A stretch of 23,792 nt of DNA from positions 1 to 23,792 of the forward strand of contig CAXMSE010000106.1 in NCBI GenBank assembly GCA_964196195.1, read 5' to 3'. The position numbers and the translations under genes were made by a program. Origin of the DNA: OFTM10 sp964196195. GTDB lineage: Bacteria > Actinomycetota > Acidimicrobiia > Acidimicrobiales > Aldehydirespiratoraceae. The notes under the pieces were generated by a model. That model was not told the DNA's origin and ran no database searches. It saw only the letters and a list, made by a program, of their open reading frames with translations. Of this stretch, positions 22,152 to 23,792 are shown piece after piece; position 1 is the first letter of the stretch, and each line of letters starts with the position of its first letter.

Positions 22152-23663
22152 ATGGATAGCAGCATCGTCTTCGTCGGAGATCAACCAGATTCCACGCTCC
22201 ACGATCGCGTCGCGCGGGGCGACCTAGTCCGCCTCGCTCGCGGCATCTACACCTCGGAGGTCTCGACGGCGCCGGCAGACGTGGTCGCCCGCTCGTGGAA
22301 GGAGATCGTCAGACGACGGTTCCCAAGCGCAGTTGTCACAGATCGTTCCGCCCGCTGGGCACAACCCAGGGACGGCTACTTGTTCATCGTCTCCGATAGA
22401 CACGCCACCTTGGAATTGCCTGGACTCACGATCGTGTCGAGAAAGGGGCCAGGTCCAATCGAAGGAGACGTTGAGCTTGGAGATGGAATCTGGTTGGGGT
22501 CGCGGCCGCGGGCGCTACTTGAGAACACTAGACGGACCAGGCGTCGAGGTAATCGGCAACCCGCCACTCTGTCCGACGACGAGCTGAGTGACTGGATTGA
22601 TCATCTGTGCGCAGTCGATGGGGAGGGCCGAGTCAGCGCCTACAGGGACCGTGCGGAGGCGCTCGCAGGGGTTCTCGAAGTCCTACCTGGTCGGGTTGAT
22701 GCTCTGAACGGGATCATCGGTGCCGCATTGGGAACTCGTGAGGCGAAGCCCGGGTCGGCCGCGCTTAGCGCCCGATCACTCGGCATTCCGTTCGACCAGG
22801 CGCGAGTTGCCCGATGCGAGCTCTTGGCCAAGTACCTGCGCAACGTGCTCGACACTCATCCAGCGCTCTCAGTCGATGCCCCTCGTCGAGAAGCTCTACC
22901 GTTCTGGGAGGCCTACTTCTCCAACTTCATCGAAGGAACGGAGTTTCTCCCTGATGAGGCCGAACGCATCGTATTCGAGGGGGAGATACCTGAGAAGCGC
23001 TCGGAGGACGCTCACGACATCCTCGGCACATTCGGACTCTTGTCCGACGACGCTGAGATGCGGCGCCCGATCAAGTCGCCTGACGAGTTCATTGCCAAGC
23101 TCAAAGAATGGCACACGAGGATCCTCGGAGGCCGCCCGGAAAAGCGGCCTGGAGAGTTCAAGATCAAGCCAAACAAGGCTGGAAGCACCATCTTCGTTGA
23201 GCCCACTCTCGTCGACGGAACGATGAGGCGTGGGTTCGAGATTCTCGAGTCGCTGGCTACGGCGACTCAACGGGGAATATTTGCTGGGTTCCTGGTTGCC
23301 GAGGTCCATCCCTTTGACGATGGCAACGGCCGACTCTCAAGAGCTGTCATGAACGCTGAGTTCACTGCCGGCGACGAGCAGCGCGCCATCATCCCCACGA
23401 TCTCCCGAAATGACTACTTGCGGGCACTGCGGCGGCTCAGTCGGCAGGATCATCCCGAGCTGTTCGTGGCCTACATCGATCGGGTGCGTCGCTGGACTGC
23501 GAGTATCGACTGGTCGGAGCTTGATGCGTCCCGGCTGCAACTTGAACGTACCAACGCGATGCTAGATCCTGGGGAAGCCGAGGACCGCGGGCTGCACCTA
23601 CTTGACCCAGTGTCGGGCGAGCCAGCGCTGATCACGCACGGACGCCAGCCCCGAATCGTGTGA
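22152..23663 (+). CDS. AbiEi-like domain fused to class II (self-inhibited) Fic AMP-transferase domain
   Basis: The 503-residue protein has an N-terminal region (about 1-125) resembling AbiEi-type antitoxins and regulators: the end of a winged helix (DRVARGDLVRLARGIYTSE) followed by RFPSAVVTDRSA and a GLTIVSRKGPGPIEGD-type core. The C-terminal part (about 245-450) is a Fic domain with the complete catalytic motif HPFDDGNGRLSR (His386, Arg394, Arg397), which normally transfers AMP from ATP to target hydroxyls. An inhibitory helix motif, SNFIEG (Ser257 to Gly262, (S/T)xxxE(G/N)), lies N-terminal to it, so it is a class II, intramolecularly restrained enzyme. ATG 22152 is preferred over an upstream GTG because AGGA lies just upstream. 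No separate toxin or antitoxin partner is visible. The Fic assignment is firm; the AbiEi-like label is moderate. Confidence 0.88.
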   Translation: MDSSIVFVGDQPDSTLHDRVARGDLVRLARGIYTSEVSTAPADVVARSWKEIVRRRFPSAVVTDRSARWAQPRDGYLFIVSDRHATLELPGLTIVSRKGPGPIEGDVELGDGIWLGSRPRALLENTRRTRRRGNRQPATLSDDELSDWIDHLCAVDGEGRVSAYRDRAEALAGVLEVLPGRVDALNGIIGAALGTREAKPGSAALSARSLGIPFDQARVARCELLAKYLRNVLDTHPALSVDAPRREALPFWEAYFSNFIEGTEFLPDEAERIVFEGEIPEKRSEDAHDILGTFGLLSDDAEMRRPIKSPDEFIAKLKEWHTRILGGRPEKRPGEFKIKPNKAGSTIFVEPTLVDGTMRRGFEILESLATATQRGIFAGFLVAEVHPFDDGNGRLSRAVMNAEFTAGDEQRAIIPTISRNDYLRALRRLSRQDHPELFVAYIDRVRRWTASIDWSELDASRLQLERTNAMLDPGEAEDRGLHLLDPVSGEPALITHGRQPRIV

Positions 23664-23764
23664 CGAGCCCTCTGAAGCTGATCCACTCGCGGGCTCCAGC
23701 TAACCAAGTCGTTGTCGCTTAGGGCCAAATCTGATTGATGTATCTACGCCGATGGAGTCAGCTT

Positions 23765-23781
23765 GTTGACACATCGTCAAC
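23765..23781. promoter_or_regulatory. Inverted repeat containing a TTGACA-like -35 box
   Basis: GTTGAC (23765-23770) and GTCAAC (23776-23781) flank 5 nt, and TTGACA (23766-23771) is a perfect -35 consensus. It may be a regulated promoter for a gene beyond the window edge; no -10 can be assigned within the 11 bases left. The rest of 23664-23792 shows no gene. Confidence 0.3.
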
Positions 23782-23792
23782 CTCCTCAGCCG

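Noticed and set aside
23739..23754. Fourth LacI-type operator (ATCTAC present)
   Set aside because: Only the left arm matches; the right half (CGATGG) does not form the GTAGA arm.

Overview
The window is high-GC, densely packed bacterial chromosome. Gene style, short intergenic gaps, many GTG starts and apparently leaderless starts, a LacI-family regulator and an AzlCD pair fit an actinomycete. An Acidimicrobiia-like organism is my best guess, but no rRNA or other marker in the window proves it. I found no rRNA, tRNA, CRISPR array or insertion sequence.

Layout. At 1-329 lies the 3' remnant of a phytanoyl-CoA dioxygenase gene, 5'-truncated and frameshifted, directly behind a lipoprotein esterase gene (330-1109, minus). 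At 1231-4040 (plus) a tight three-gene operon encodes a URO-D-family methyltransferase, a free-standing corrinoid protein and a homocysteine S-methyltransferase: a corrinoid methyl-transfer chain probably ending in methionine. At 4085-11939 is a cyclitol/sugar-acid catabolic cluster: 2-hydroxyacid dehydrogenase and Gfo/Idh oxidoreductase (plus), SDR and IolD (minus), IolE (plus), SMP-30 lactonase and a LacI-family regulator (minus). Three 16-bp LacI-type palindromes (4085, 8972 and 9072) sit in front of the first, second and third transcription units. Two of them overlap predicted promoters with identical geometry, so I infer one regulon.

At 12014-17488 (minus) are housekeeping and amino-acid genes: threonine aldolase, a class V aminotransferase, a SAM methyltransferase and valyl-tRNA synthetase. 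A frameshifted HD-domain gene (17581-18125) meets azlCD (minus) tail to tail. Two strong tandem hairpins separate azlC from a membrane-bound GGDEF diguanylate cyclase, which is divergent from an acyl-CoA dehydrogenase. The last 2 kb is accessory-looking: an AT-richer, repeat-bearing intergenic region (21832-22151) and a gene fusing an AbiEi-like N-terminal domain to a self-inhibited Fic (AMP-transferase) domain.

Most interesting ideas. (1) The corrinoid methyltransferase operon abuts inositol-type genes, which suggests, as inference, demethylation of O-methylated cyclitols (pinitol-like) with the methyl group passed to homocysteine. (2) A LacI regulon can be read directly from shared operators. 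(3) The AbiEi-Fic fusion has two 60-bp repeat copies, each made of two 30-bp units, immediately before its ribosome-binding site.
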